Shown: positions 7,640 to 17,076, counted from the stretch's first letter. The stretch: 64,000 bases of DNA from Acidobacteriota bacterium (GCA_040754075.1 JBFMDH010000035.1:1-64000), one strand, 5' to 3'. The notes: generated by a model not told the origin, from the sequence alone. A program made the numbers and translations.

Positions 7640-8599
7640 TTAATTTTGCACAACGGCTTCACTACCGGTTTTATCCACTTCTCTATCGGAAGGTTCATAC
7701 AAATATTCACGCACACTGATGTCCATTTCTTCAGCCGCCAAAGCGATGGCTTCGCTGACCTCCTGGCGGTTGAAGTTGTGGTCACGTGTCAAACTTTTTT
7801 CCACTAACTTGCGGGTATGTTTTTGTACCTTAGTAATCCAACGACTCACCGTCGCTTCGTGAACCTCGAACATCTGAGCAATCTCTTTGAGCGTCAATTC
7901 GTCGTAATAGTAATAAACCAGAAGCAACCGTTCACGCGCGTCAAGCCCATCAATTGCCCGCCGCAAAGCATCCGCGGCTGCGGTTTTATAGCGTTCACGA
8001 ATAAAAGCGATTTCCGTGGTCGGCGCGTTTTGCGGCGATTCCGCCGAATGCGCCAGCTTTTCCATATCATCAGGTTCTTCGGGTTGCACAAAGCGACTGG
8101 TTTGCCTGTGCGAGTCGGCTGACAGTTGAAAAACCACGGCTCTTAACCACCCACGCAACGAACCGCGCCCTGAATAAAAGGTGAATTTGCTCACCCGCTG
8201 ACCTTCGGATTCGCGCAACCCATACAGTTCTGCAAAGGTTGAATCAGCCAGTTGTTCGGCGGCTCCCGCATCCTGGGTCATGGTTCGCGAAATGTTTACC
8301 AGGTAACTGCGATAATCGCGGAAAAAATCTTCCCAGGCTTGATCGTCGCCCTTGGCGCAAGCCAGCGCTAAGGTTAAATCATCGAGATTGAGTGAGGCGA
8401 AATATTCCTTCAATTCAATTTTTGCCGTACCACTTAACTCCGCATTCGCATCGGCGAAATGTTGCGGCAGATATTTTTTTGCAGACGCATAGAGAGCGGT
8501 CGCGAAATCGTCTTCGGTGACGCTGAATTGATTCTGTATGCGCGCGAAGGTTTCGGCGATCTCTTCTCGCAACGCATTTCGGAAATCTTCAACACTCAT
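7640..8599 (-). CDS. ECF-like sigma-70 family RNA polymerase sigma factor
   Basis: A 319-residue sigma factor. After an N-terminal extension of about 75 residues, region 2 is seen as AWEDFFRDYRSYLVNI...AEQLADSTFAELYG (about 90-130). Region 4 is seen as LDARERLLLVYYYYDEL and the helix-turn-helix LKEIAQMFEVHEATVSRWI (about 230-260). Its size exceeds the ~190 residues of classic ECF factors because of the N-terminal extension and a ~50-residue tail after region 4. ATG at 8599 is chosen because GGAGA lies 6 bases upstream; the frame stays open to a GTG at 8665. Target promoters are unknown, and the downstream gene is its likely anti-sigma. Confidence 0.85.
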   Translation of the reverse strand: MSVEDFRNALREEIAETFARIQNQFSVTEDDFATALYASAKKYLPQHFADANAELSGTAKIELKEYFASLNLDDLTLALACAKGDDQAWEDFFRDYRSYLVNISRTMTQDAGAAEQLADSTFAELYGLRESEGQRVSKFTFYSGRGSLRGWLRAVVFQLSADSHRQTSRFVQPEEPDDMEKLAHSAESPQNAPTTEIAFIRERYKTAAADALRRAIDGLDARERLLLVYYYYDELTLKEIAQMFEVHEATVSRWITKVQKHTRKLVEKSLTRDHNFNRQEVSEAIALAAEEMDISVREYLYEPSDREVDKTGSEAVVQN

Positions 8600-8915
8600 G
8601 TGCGGTCTCCGCTCTTTTTTGAGCTGTTCACATCTGCGCTTTAATGATGATTCATATCCTAGCACAAACCGCTATTCATTCAAGAAACGATTTGCTCTTT
8701 AAGCGGTTCTTATCAAATTGGTTTCGCCGGTATTGATAAGACTGACACGCGGATTTGTGCGCCAATGATTGATGATTTAAACCGCCTGGGATTTTTTGCT
8801 GTCTGGCGCTTTGGAACTGAGATAGAATTTGCTTTGGCGCGCCACAACCTGCGCCAAAACAGGCAAATTGAATCGATAACCGATTCTCAATATAAAAATA
8901 TTTTTTAATGGTTTT

Positions 8916-11900
8916 ATGAGTGAAAAAAAATCTCATCTCCCGGTGTTTTTTGACCCGAATAACAAACGCTGGACCCGCCTGAGAAAGAGCATCTATTTCG
9001 CCGGACTGTTTTTTTCATTAGCCTTTGGCGTTTTGATACTCAGCATCCTGATTAATCCCAATCTGCCGAATTTAAAGATTGAAGGCAAAGACAGCAAAGG
9101 GCATCCGGTCGCCGCTCTATTTGACCCGCATCAGAAAGAACTGAACGATACCAAACGCAAAATTGAAAAAGAGATTGCCTTGCGCAGAGCCTCGATAAAG
9201 AAGCCGTTCAGTCAAAGCTTGCAAACCGGCGAACCGCTCTCGGTTGGGTTTTATGTCAACTGGGATGAGTCTTCCATGACTTCACTCAAAGACAATATTC
9301 AACGTCGAAACATTCAACTCGATATCCTGATTGTCGAATCGAAGCATCTGGCGGATGAGTCGGGAAATCTCGAAGATGATGATGCCGATAAACAAAGCGA
9401 AGTGCTTGAATTTGTCCACCAGCATAGTCCGCACACCCGTGTGATGGCACTGGTCAACAATGCCAGAGACGCGCAGTTTCAAAAAAACTTGCTTGCCAAA
9501 ATGCTCGCGAGTTCCGAAGCCCGCCACCGCACAATAGACCAGCTTTTTCATTACGCCGAAGACCATAAACTTGACGGCGTGAGCATTGACTTTGAAAACC
9601 TTGATGATACCAGCCGCGCGCATCTGGTTGAGTTTATGAACGAGCTTTACCCGCGTTTTCGTAATGCGGGGCTTGATGTTTCAATCAATCTTCCGGCAGA
9701 TGATGAAGCTTTCGACTACGGCAAACTGTCGGCGGCTGCCGATTACGTGATTTTGATGGTCTATGATGAACACGATTCATCATCAGGCGAAGACGGACCC
9801 GTTGCCAGCCAGGATTGGTTTCAAGATATTTTGCGACTCAGGCAACTGGATGTTCCCGCTGAAAAGACCATCGTCGCAATTGGCAGTTATGCCTACGATT
9901 GGGAAGTTGAAGATAAAAACGGCAAGCCGTTAAAGGCAGCGGGCGAAACCCGAACCTTTGAAGAAGCGATATTAACTGCCAAAGAATCTTCGTACCCGGA
10001 AGCTTCCGCAAATCCCCAAGACCTGATCAACATCGCACTCGACAGCGATTCGCTCAACCCTTATTTTGAATACGCCGATGATGAAGATAATGTGCATCGC
10101 GTCTGGTTTTTGGATGCCGTCACCGCGTTTAATCAAATGTCTGTAGCCCGCGCCTTTTCGCCGCGTGGTTTTGCGCTCTGGCGGCTCGGCAGTGAAGACC
10201 CTTCGATATGGGATTTCTTGGGCAAACCTGAAAGACTCAATAGAGATACCGCTGAAAGTCTCAGTAAAATCGTTTATGGATATAATCTCGATTACGAAGG
10301 CAAAGGCGAATGCCTGGAAATTGTTTCTTACCCCAGAGACGGCGAACGCGCTGTGTCCTATGACGATAAAAGCGGGGTGATTAAACAGGAAAGCTACCGG
10401 CAATTTCCTTCACCGTTTGTCATCAAGCGATATGGTTATGCGAAAAATAAAATTGCGTTGACTTTCGATGATGGACCTGACCCCAATTACACCCCGCAAA
10501 TCCTCGACATTCTCAAAAAATATCAAGCGCCCGCGACATTTTTTTACATAGGCTTGCAAGGCGAACTCTATCCGGAAATTTTGCGCCGCGAATACGATGA
10601 AGGGCACGACATCGGCAGCCACACCTTCACCCACCCGAATGCCTCTTCGATTTCCGATATCCAATTTAATCTCGAACTCTCGGCAAATGATGTGTTGCTG
10701 GAAAGCATCATCGGTCATCGCACGACGCTCTTTCGTCCGCCGTTCGCGCAAGACGCCGAACCGACGACGCCATCGGAAACCCGCATGCTCAAATTCATTA
10801 ACGACCGTGGCTATATTGATGTCGGCATGTTGATTGACCCGCACGATTGGCAACAACCGAAAGTCACGACCGATGAAATTGTTGAAGCTACCGTTGCCGA
10901 AGCCTTGAAGGGAAGAGATAAATCCAATGAAAGACCCGCCAATATTGTTTTATTGCATGATTCCGGCGGCGTCCGACAACGCACCATCGAAGCCTTGCCG
11001 CAAATTATTGAAAGGTTGCGCGACCAGGGTTTTGAACTGGTGACGGTTTCCGAATTGCTCGGCAAACCGCGCGACGAAGTGATGCCGCCGGTTCCAAGCG
11101 AGGGCAAATGGCGAATGCTGCCGGCGCGTGTTGCTTTCCAAACGATTAATATCGCTTCAATGGTTTTGCGCTATCTTTTTTTAGCAGGAATCGTTCTGGG
11201 AATTTTTCGATTGCTGTTTATCGGCACTCTGGCAATTATCGAACACGAGCGCGAACGTCACCTGAAATACGACAACGATTTCAAGCCGACGGTCGCGGTC
11301 ATCGTTCCCGCTTACAACGAAGAAAAAGTCATCGTGCAAACTATCGCCTCTTTGCTGGCTTCGGATTTACCCGATTTTGAAATCGTCGTGGTTGATGATG
11401 GCTCAACCGATAAAACTGCCGAACGGATTTTGGAAAATTTCGCCAATGAAAAGCGCGTGCGCTTTTTCACCAAAGCCAATGCCGGGAAACCCGAAGCTTT
11501 AAATTTCGGCGTGCAACACACCGATGCCGAAATCGTCATCGCGCTGGATGCCGACACCATTTTCACGCGCGACACCATCCGTAAACTGGCGCGCCATTTT
11601 GTTGACCGCAAAATCGGCGCGGTTGCAGGGAATGCCAAAGTCGGCAACCGCATCAACCTGATGACGCGCTGGCAGGCGCTTGAATATGTGACCAGTCAAA
11701 ACCTCGACCGTCGCGCTTTCAATGTCTTGAACTGCATTACTGTGGTTCCGGGCGCGGTCGGCGCGTGGCGGCGCGAACTGGTATTGCAGGCTGGAGGCTT
11801 TAACGATTTAACCCTTGCCGAAGATGCAGACCTGACGATGGCGATTCGCAAACTCGGTTATCGAGTCGCCTACGAAGACGAAGCCATCGCGCTCACGGAA

Positions 11901-12395
11901 GCGCCCGACACGGTGCGCGGATTTATCAAACAACGATTCCGCTGGATGTACGGCACGTTGCAAGCTGCCTGGCGACATAAAAACGCCCTTTTGAATCCGC
12001 GTTATGGCAGTTTAGGATTTATCGCGTTGCCGAATGTTTTGATTTTTCAAGTGCTGTTTCCTTTGATTTCACCGGTGATGGATTTGCTGATGGTGATTTC
12101 GTTGGCAAGCACCATCTGGTATCGCATTCAACACCCTGCGGACACCCCGAATGACACGGTGATGCGCGTGGCGTTTTTCTATGCGCTGTTTCTGGCAATC
12201 GATTTCCTGGCGGCGGCGCTGGCGTTTTTACTTGAAGCGAAAGAGAACAAGCGATTACTCGTGTGGCTATTCTTACAACGGTTTTTCTATCGCCAGTTGA
12301 TGTATTACGTCGCCATCAAAGCGACCCTCGCATCCTTGAAAGGGATTGCCGTCGGCTGGAATAAACTGGAACGCAAAGCGACAGTGAAAGTTTGA
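8916..12395 (+). CDS. Trifunctional GH18-like / NodB polysaccharide deacetylase / GT2 synthase
   Basis: A 1159-residue inner-membrane protein with three enzyme modules. A transmembrane helix (about 24-46) is followed by a GH18-like TIM barrel with the catalytic-type motif DGVSIDFENL (about 219-228). Next comes a NodB deacetylase with TFDDGPDP (about 512), the HTFTHP metal motif (about 569) and RPPF (about 605). After a second helix (about 742-765) comes a processive GT2 domain with IVPAYNEEKV (about 794), VVDDGS (825), ALDADT (875), AEDADLT (967) and QRFRW (1005), then several C-terminal helices. This resembles a PgaB-like periplasmic half joined to a PgaC-like synthase, so it may make and modify an N-acetylglucosamine polymer. 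That role is inferred. No accessory export gene is adjacent. Confidence 0.9.
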   Translation: MSEKKSHLPVFFDPNNKRWTRLRKSIYFAGLFFSLAFGVLILSILINPNLPNLKIEGKDSKGHPVAALFDPHQKELNDTKRKIEKEIALRRASIKKPFSQSLQTGEPLSVGFYVNWDESSMTSLKDNIQRRNIQLDILIVESKHLADESGNLEDDDADKQSEVLEFVHQHSPHTRVMALVNNARDAQFQKNLLAKMLASSEARHRTIDQLFHYAEDHKLDGVSIDFENLDDTSRAHLVEFMNELYPRFRNAGLDVSINLPADDEAFDYGKLSAAADYVILMVYDEHDSSSGEDGPVASQDWFQDILRLRQLDVPAEKTIVAIGSYAYDWEVEDKNGKPLKAAGETRTFEEAILTAKESSYPEASANPQDLINIALDSDSLNPYFEYADDEDNVHRVWFLDAVTAFNQMSVARAFSPRGFALWRLGSEDPSIWDFLGKPERLNRDTAESLSKIVYGYNLDYEGKGECLEIVSYPRDGERAVSYDDKSGVIKQESYRQFPSPFVIKRYGYAKNKIALTFDDGPDPNYTPQILDILKKYQAPATFFYIGLQGELYPEILRREYDEGHDIGSHTFTHPNASSISDIQFNLELSANDVLLESIIGHRTTLFRPPFAQDAEPTTPSETRMLKFINDRGYIDVGMLIDPHDWQQPKVTTDEIVEATVAEALKGRDKSNERPANIVLLHDSGGVRQRTIEALPQIIERLRDQGFELVTVSELLGKPRDEVMPPVPSEGKWRMLPARVAFQTINIASMVLRYLFLAGIVLGIFRLLFIGTLAIIEHERERHLKYDNDFKPTVAVIVPAYNEEKVIVQTIASLLASDLPDFEIVVVDDGSTDKTAERILENFANEKRVRFFTKANAGKPEALNFGVQHTDAEIVIALDADTIFTRDTIRKLARHFVDRKIGAVAGNAKVGNRINLMTRWQALEYVTSQNLDRRAFNVLNCITVVPGAVGAWRRELVLQAGGFNDLTLAEDADLTMAIRKLGYRVAYEDEAIALTEAPDTVRGFIKQRFRWMYGTLQAAWRHKNALLNPRYGSLGFIALPNVLIFQVLFPLISPVMDLLMVISLASTIWYRIQHPADTPNDTVMRVAFFYALFLAIDFLAAALAFLLEAKENKRLLVWLFLQRFFYRQLMYYVAIKATLASLKGIAVGWNKLERKATVKV

Positions 12396-12412
12396 AAATT
12401 TAAGTTCCGTTT

Positions 12413-12435
12413 AGAGGCAGTCTTTGATTGCCTCT
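12413..12435. terminator. Hairpin after the polysaccharide enzyme gene (REP-like, TTT loop)
   Basis: A 10-bp stem (12413-12422 with 12426-12435, one G-T pair) closes a TTT loop 17 bases after the stop codon. The GTCTTTGA centre matches the recurrent GGTCTTTGACC hairpin seen at 18310, 18359, 27551 and 27590. It has no strong T run, so it may act as an mRNA 3'-end structure rather than a strong terminator. Confidence 0.55.
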
Positions 12436-12472
12436 TGCGCGTGAAAGACCAATTTTAACCAGAGGTCTAGTG

Positions 12473-13903
12473 ATGAAAAAAAATGTTCTTGTCGGTTTGA
12501 TTACCCTAACGGTTTTTCTTTTAACCACACACCCAACCATCTTCGCCCAAAACGGCGCAAACAAAAAATTAGAAAATGCGATTGCCGCCTTGAGAAATAT
12601 TGATCAAGGCAAACTGAGCGAAGCACAAAAAGAAAAAAAGTCTCAAGAGATAGATAATGCCTGGCAGGTAATCAAAGCATCAGGGAAAGCAGGATTGACA
12701 AGGCTTAAACGCGAACTTCAACTAATTAAAAGCAACAACCGAAAAGATGATTTTTTTAAGCTCAACGCTGCGGCGCTTCTCTGGCAAATCGGCAAGTTTG
12801 ACGAAGTTTCAACCATTCTCGATATTTGGAAAACCACACCGTTGAAGACCCAATATACTTATGTCTTTCTTACTGCCTTTGATGCGGCATTGACGCAAGA
12901 CGAAAGAGCCTTGCCTCTGCTTGAAATCTGTTTAAGTGATAAAGATGGTGAACTCACAATCGCCTTGCATTCTTTGACTCTCCGCTCACCTTTAACGCAT
13001 CAATTTTTATGGGAGACTTTTGGCGCGAAAGGGCTTCTGGCTTTGAACCGGATTTTGGAAACTTCCGATGATACGGTTAAGTTGCAAGCAGCGATTTATC
13101 TACTTGAACGGGCGCGTTATGAGAAATCGCTGCCGCGAATAAGAGAACTGGCGAAGAGCGATGACCCAAGGGTTCGTGGCACAGCCATAAAAGCATTAGG
13201 TGTATTCGGTCACCCGCAGGATTACAATTTTCTAATATCGGGATTGGATTCAGAACATCCGATGGATCAATACTCATTTGTTTATGCGCTCTACGAATAT
13301 GAAGATTTACAAGCTGCGTCTTCACTGTATAAACTTCTGAGCGAAGAAACAAATGAGTTCCCAAAACGGGAAGCGGTTATTGCTTTACTGCATCTTCCAT
13401 CGGTGCAATCACTCGATGTTCTACAAAAATATTGCGCTTCGGTAAAAACTCCGCACGAAGCGCAAATTTGTGGTTCCACGCTTGGATTCTATCTTGAACG
13501 CCAGGGCATGAAATGGCGTGGCTGGGATGCCTATGCAAAGATGACGGGAAAAGAGAAAGAGGCGTTGGTTGAAGAGCTTCGCAGCCGCTCCGATTATAAC
13601 GATGAATCTATAAAAGCAATTGCAAAACCATCTCACGATGCATTCGTCAAAGCCGCCAATGAATGGAAAAAGAACCACCGCTTGGAATGTAAAAATGAGG
13701 ATTGCGACATTGAAACTCTGCTTTCCGCTGCAACACCCGATGATATGGACTTGCTATTAGAGGTGCGGGCATCTTTGTATGCCCGGCTTTCTGATGAGTG
13801 CCTCTACGAAGTTGAAACCGTAGACAGAACGTTACGCAGGCTGGGCAGAAGCCGCTACCGTAAAATAGCCGGATTGACCGATAAAGTTGAAGCCAGAGAA
13901 TAG
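12473..13903 (+). CDS. Secreted HEAT-repeat protein
   Basis: A 476-residue protein. ATG at 12473 is preceded by AGAGGT and begins a clear signal peptide (MKKNVLVGLITLTVFLL ... IFAQ, cleavage near residue 26). The middle (about 200-360) shows repeated alpha-helical HEAT units, for example LPRIRELAKSDDPRVRGTAI and KALGVFGHPQD, with the D-x-x-V/P-R-x-x-A pattern. The C-terminal part is helical and unrecognised. HEAT proteins act as binding scaffolds, and the partner here is unknown. It converges on the enoyl-CoA hydratase gene with only 11 bases between stops. Confidence 0.7.
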   Translation: MKKNVLVGLITLTVFLLTTHPTIFAQNGANKKLENAIAALRNIDQGKLSEAQKEKKSQEIDNAWQVIKASGKAGLTRLKRELQLIKSNNRKDDFFKLNAAALLWQIGKFDEVSTILDIWKTTPLKTQYTYVFLTAFDAALTQDERALPLLEICLSDKDGELTIALHSLTLRSPLTHQFLWETFGAKGLLALNRILETSDDTVKLQAAIYLLERARYEKSLPRIRELAKSDDPRVRGTAIKALGVFGHPQDYNFLISGLDSEHPMDQYSFVYALYEYEDLQAASSLYKLLSEETNEFPKREAVIALLHLPSVQSLDVLQKYCASVKTPHEAQICGSTLGFYLERQGMKWRGWDAYAKMTGKEKEALVEELRSRSDYNDESIKAIAKPSHDAFVKAANEWKKNHRLECKNEDCDIETLLSAATPDDMDLLLEVRASLYARLSDECLYEVETVDRTLRRLGRSRYRKIAGLTDKVEARE

Positions 13904-13914
13904 GCTCGCTCTGG

Positions 13915-14676
13915 CTATTGCTTGGCTTTTATTTTCTCCAAAACCTCGGCGACTTTTTGCCGATGTTCTTCGGATTTTAAACAACGGGCAATGCTGGCGT
14001 TGATTCGCTTTTGCGCGGTCTTCATATCCAGGTCAATCAGTTCGCGGGTCAGGCGTTTGGTCTCAAATAACGCGGCGCGCGGTTTGGCTGCGAGAATTTC
14101 TGCCAACTTCATCGCTTCGTTCATCAAGGCTTCGCGTTCGCAGAGATGATTGACCAAGCCGATGCGATAGGCTTCGGCAGCGGTGATGTTCTGCCCGGTC
14201 ATCGCCAATTCTTTAGCATTCGCCAAGCCAATGGTTTTATAAAGCGGGTGGATGATTTGTGTCAGTCCGATGTTGATTTCCGCCTGTCCGAATATCGCTT
14301 CGTGCGCGGCTAATCGAATATCGCAAAACGCCGCGAGATCAAAGCCTCCGGCAATCGCTGCGCCGTTGACGGCGGCAATCACCGGTTGCGGCAACCGCCA
14401 AATCCTGCGAAAAATTTTGGTCACGGTTTGTAAATATTTATTGGTCTCTTTTTTCGTCCAATCAACCAGCATATTCAAATCCAGTCCGGCGCAAAAATGT
14501 TTGCCCGCGCCGGTGATAATCACCACATTAATCGCCTCATCGTTTTTAATCGCTTTTAATTTCGCTACCAGTTCATCAACCAGTTCCGGGTGCAAGGAAT
14601 TGCTTTTTTGCGGATTGTTTAAAGTGAGGGTTAAAATTGCCCCACGAGGTTCAGCGAGTATAAATTGATGTTCCAT
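13915..14676 (-). CDS. Enoyl-CoA hydratase/isomerase (crotonase) family protein
   Basis: A 253-residue crotonase-fold enzyme acting on acyl-CoA thioesters. ATG at 14676 has AAGGAG 8 bases upstream; the frame continues upstream to 14949, but that part is not family-like. The oxyanion-hole segments are visible as GKHFCAGLDLN (about 63-73) and AAIAGGFDLAAFCDIRLA (about 106-123). Glutamates occupy the two usual catalytic positions in FGQAEINIG and AKELAMTG, which supports an active hydratase or isomerase. Length is normal. No beta-oxidation genes adjoin it, so the natural substrate is open. Confidence 0.9.
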   Translation of the reverse strand: MEHQFILAEPRGAILTLTLNNPQKSNSLHPELVDELVAKLKAIKNDEAINVVIITGAGKHFCAGLDLNMLVDWTKKETNKYLQTVTKIFRRIWRLPQPVIAAVNGAAIAGGFDLAAFCDIRLAAHEAIFGQAEINIGLTQIIHPLYKTIGLANAKELAMTGQNITAAEAYRIGLVNHLCEREALMNEAMKLAEILAAKPRAALFETKRLTRELIDLDMKTAQKRINASIARCLKSEEHRQKVAEVLEKIKAKQ

Positions 14677-14752
14677 TTTGGTCTCCTTGGTTTTCAGTTT
14701 GAACCGCAGGGAAGTTGAAGCCGTATCATAAAACAGCAAACGGAGGGCGTAA

Positions 14753-15241
14753 ATGTTTTGTCCGCGATGCAGCACCGAAAATCTCAATGAACCGAAATAT
14801 TGCCGCAAATGCGGATTGCATTTGACCAGCGTCCATATGTCTCTGGACGGGCGACTGGATGAGGTCATCGAACAAGTCCGCAAAGGCGAAGGCATTTTAG
14901 GCGGCGGCGCGGTGACACTCATCATCTGTGTGGTCGCTGCGCTCCTCATTACACTTTTTGAGTCAGGGATAAATATTGGCGTCCTCTTTTATTTAGTCAT
15001 TGGGCTGTTAGTTGCCGTACCCATGCTTTACGTAGGGATGAAACGCATTACCGGAGCGAAAAAATTAATTGAAGGCAAAGCCAGAGAATTGGAGAGTAAT
15101 AAAAATATTCAATTGACCACTGCACCTACGACTGACCCTGTGCTTGCCCTACCTGCCGAAAGCCCGTCCGTCACCGAACACACGACTTATGATTTGCCGC
15201 CGGTTGAAACCGTCTCAACCAGACAAATGCAAAGTGAATAA
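14753..15241 (+). CDS. Zinc-ribbon membrane protein
   Basis: A 162-residue protein with a strong GGAGG site 7 bases before ATG. An N-terminal zinc ribbon (CPRC at 3-6, CRKC at 17-20) is followed by two closely spaced transmembrane helices (about 54-72 and 76-97). A polar Pro/Thr-rich tail completes it. This zinc-ribbon-plus-two-helix plan is widespread in Acidobacteriota and has no assigned role. The gene is divergent from the enoyl-CoA hydratase gene; the two start codons are 76 bases apart. Confidence 0.7.
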   Translation: MFCPRCSTENLNEPKYCRKCGLHLTSVHMSLDGRLDEVIEQVRKGEGILGGGAVTLIICVVAALLITLFESGINIGVLFYLVIGLLVAVPMLYVGMKRITGAKKLIEGKARELESNKNIQLTTAPTTDPVLALPAESPSVTEHTTYDLPPVETVSTRQMQSE

Positions 15242-15261
15242 ATGAATTCTTATTGCCAACG

Positions 15262-15290
15262 TTGACAGCCAATCTATGCGAGAATAGCAT
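15262..15290 (+). promoter_or_regulatory. Sigma70-type promoter for the DUF1015/ser region
   Basis: A perfect -35 TTGACA (15262-15267) and -10 TAGCAT (15285-15290) are separated by 17 bases and lie 57 bases before the DUF1015 start. It is the best consensus match noticed in the window. Confidence 0.6.
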
Positions 15291-15346
15291 TCTCATTCAA
15301 TTGATCTTGTAATCATTGATAATTCATTCTACCAGGGAGAAATCAG

Positions 15347-16573
15347 ATGGCTACCATTCATGCCTTTCGCGCTCAACGTCCCTTGCCAGCCAAAGCCGCA
15401 GCAGTTTCCGCAGTCCCTTATGACGTCGTCAACACTCAGGAAGCGCGCGCGCTTGCCGAAGGCAATCCGCTCAGTTTTTTAAGAGTCTCGCGACCTGAAC
15501 TCGAACTTGCGGACGACACCAATCCTTACGCAGATGAAGTGTACGCGCGCGCCGCCGCCAATTTCGAGAAATTGAAACTTGCTGCGCCGCTCGTCGTTGA
15601 AGAGACCCCAAGCCTTTACGTTTACACTTTGCAGATGGGCAAACAGATTCAAACCGGCATCGCCGCCTGCGCTTCAGTTGATGAATACGACACCGACATC
15701 GTTCGTAAACACGAACGCACCCGCAAAGACAAAGAAGATGACCGCACGCGCCACATCGTCACCTTGCGCGCGCAAACCGGGCCCGTGTTTATGACCTATC
15801 GCGGGCGCGATGAAATCAATCAACTCGTCAATGACACCAAAGCGGGCGAGCCGCTTTATGATTTCACCGCCGCAGATGGCATCAAACACACCATTTGGCG
15901 CATGAGCGATGAAGCAACCGCGAAAACCAGCGAAGCCTTTAAAGCGGTGCCGCTTTTTTACATCGCTGATGGACACCATCGCGCCGCCAGCGCCAGTCGC
16001 GCACGCGCCGCGCTTAAAGCCGAAAACCTCAATCACACGGGCGACGAAGAGTACAACTTTTTTCTCACCGTGCTTTTCCCCTCAGACCAACTGCACATCA
16101 TGCCTTATAACCGTCTGGTGAAAGATTTGAACGGAATGAGCGAAGGCGATTTTCTTGATGCGCTGTTAAAAGAGTTTGTGCAGGTCGAAGTCGGTTCCCC
16201 CACCCCCCCGCACAAAGGCGAAATTTCGATGTACATTGGCGGGCGCTGGATAACTTTAAAAGCGCAACACGTTGATGCCACCGACCCGATTCGCTCACTC
16301 GATGTGAGTGTCTTGCAGGAAAAAATTCTTGACCCGTTGCTTGGTATCAAAGACATTCGCACAGACAAACGCATTGATTTCGTCGGCGGCATTCGCGGCA
16401 CTCAAGCTTTGGAACAAGCGGTTAATAGCGGACAGGCGGCAGTGGCATTTTCAATGTATCCGGTATCGCTCGATGAACTGATTGCGGTATCGGACGCCAA
16501 TCAAATCATGCCGCCAAAATCGACCTGGTTTGAACCCAAGCTCAGGGACGGGTTGCTCAGTCATTTGATTTAG
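15347..16573 (+). CDS. DUF1015 family protein
   Basis: A 408-residue cytoplasmic protein with AGGGAG upstream of ATG. The family is recognised by the start IHAFRAQRP...VSAVPYDVVNTQEARALAEGN and by the invariant LFYIADGHHRAASASR (about 203-218). No transmembrane or signal segment is present. Biochemical function of the family is not established. DUF1015 genes are frequently neighbours of serA and serC, as here, so a role linked to the phosphorylated serine pathway is plausible but inferred. A four-helix-bundle cassette separates it from serA. Length is typical. Confidence 0.85.
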   Translation: MATIHAFRAQRPLPAKAAAVSAVPYDVVNTQEARALAEGNPLSFLRVSRPELELADDTNPYADEVYARAAANFEKLKLAAPLVVEETPSLYVYTLQMGKQIQTGIAACASVDEYDTDIVRKHERTRKDKEDDRTRHIVTLRAQTGPVFMTYRGRDEINQLVNDTKAGEPLYDFTAADGIKHTIWRMSDEATAKTSEAFKAVPLFYIADGHHRAASASRARAALKAENLNHTGDEEYNFFLTVLFPSDQLHIMPYNRLVKDLNGMSEGDFLDALLKEFVQVEVGSPTPPHKGEISMYIGGRWITLKAQHVDATDPIRSLDVSVLQEKILDPLLGIKDIRTDKRIDFVGGIRGTQALEQAVNSGQAAVAFSMYPVSLDELIAVSDANQIMPPKSTWFEPKLRDGLLSHLI

Positions 16574-16580
16574 GATTCTG

Positions 16581-17064
16581 TACTTTGTGCTTTGTACTTT
16601 GTGCTTTGTACTTTGCAATTGAAGTTGGGAGGTTAAGTGGAAAAAACGAATTTTGAAAAATTACAGATTTATCAACTATCCGAACAACTTTGTGATGATG
16701 TTTGGAAGATGGTTGTTAAATGGGATGCATTTGCTAAAGATACTGTTGGGAAACAGCTTGTTCGATGTGTTGATAGCATCGGCGCAAATATTGCCGAAGG
16801 AACCGGACGCGGTGTGGCGACAAAAGATAACCAAAGGTTTGCCAGAATTGCCAGAGGCTCTCTGTACGAAACCCGACACTGGTTACGACGTGCGTACAAT
16901 CGAAAATTATTAGGGATGGAGCAAGTCAATAAAATTAAACCGATATTAGATGAACTGACGCCCAAACTTAATGCATATTTGCGTTCAATAGGTAGCACTC
17001 AAAAGTCTTAAGAATGTAGAACCCAAAATACGAAGCACAAAGTACAAAGTACAAAGCACAAATT
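16581..17064. repeat. Heptamer-phased inverted arms enclosing a four-helix-bundle gene (cassette)
   Basis: The left arm (16581-16615) is five tandem 7-nt words alternating TACTTTG and TGCTTTG. The right arm (17030-17064) is five words in the opposite orientation built from ACAAAGT and ACAAAGC variants. The arms enclose exactly one gene (16637-17011), starting 22 bases before its start codon and 19 bases after its stop. The whole 484-bp unit lies between DUF1015 and serA. It looks like an insertion with palindromic, 7-nt-phased ends. No target-site duplication could be defined by eye. Confidence 0.8.
16637..17011 (+). CDS. Four-helix-bundle protein (23S rRNA intervening-sequence / S23 family)
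   Basis: A 124-residue all-alpha protein with a GTG start and GGGAGG 6 bases upstream. The pattern FEKLQIYQLSEQLCDDVW, then VGKQLVRCVDSIGANIAEGTGRG (about 36-58) and FARIARGSLYETRHWLRRAY matches the family first found inside intervening sequences of 23S rRNA genes; the same fold is used by the bAvd accessory protein of diversity-generating retroelements. The SIGANIAEGTGR stretch is the family hallmark. No reverse transcriptase or variable repeat is nearby, so a retroelement role is not supported. Molecular function is unknown. Both sides carry inverted 7-nt-phased repeats, suggesting the gene travels or is maintained with them. Confidence 0.88.
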   Translation: MEKTNFEKLQIYQLSEQLCDDVWKMVVKWDAFAKDTVGKQLVRCVDSIGANIAEGTGRGVATKDNQRFARIARGSLYETRHWLRRAYNRKLLGMEQVNKIKPILDELTPKLNAYLRSIGSTQKS

Positions 17065-17076
17065 TAATGAGGACTT

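Noticed and set aside
16637-17011. Diversity-generating retroelement suggested by the bAvd-like four-helix-bundle protein
   Set aside because: No reverse transcriptase, template repeat or variable repeat is visible within several kb on either side.
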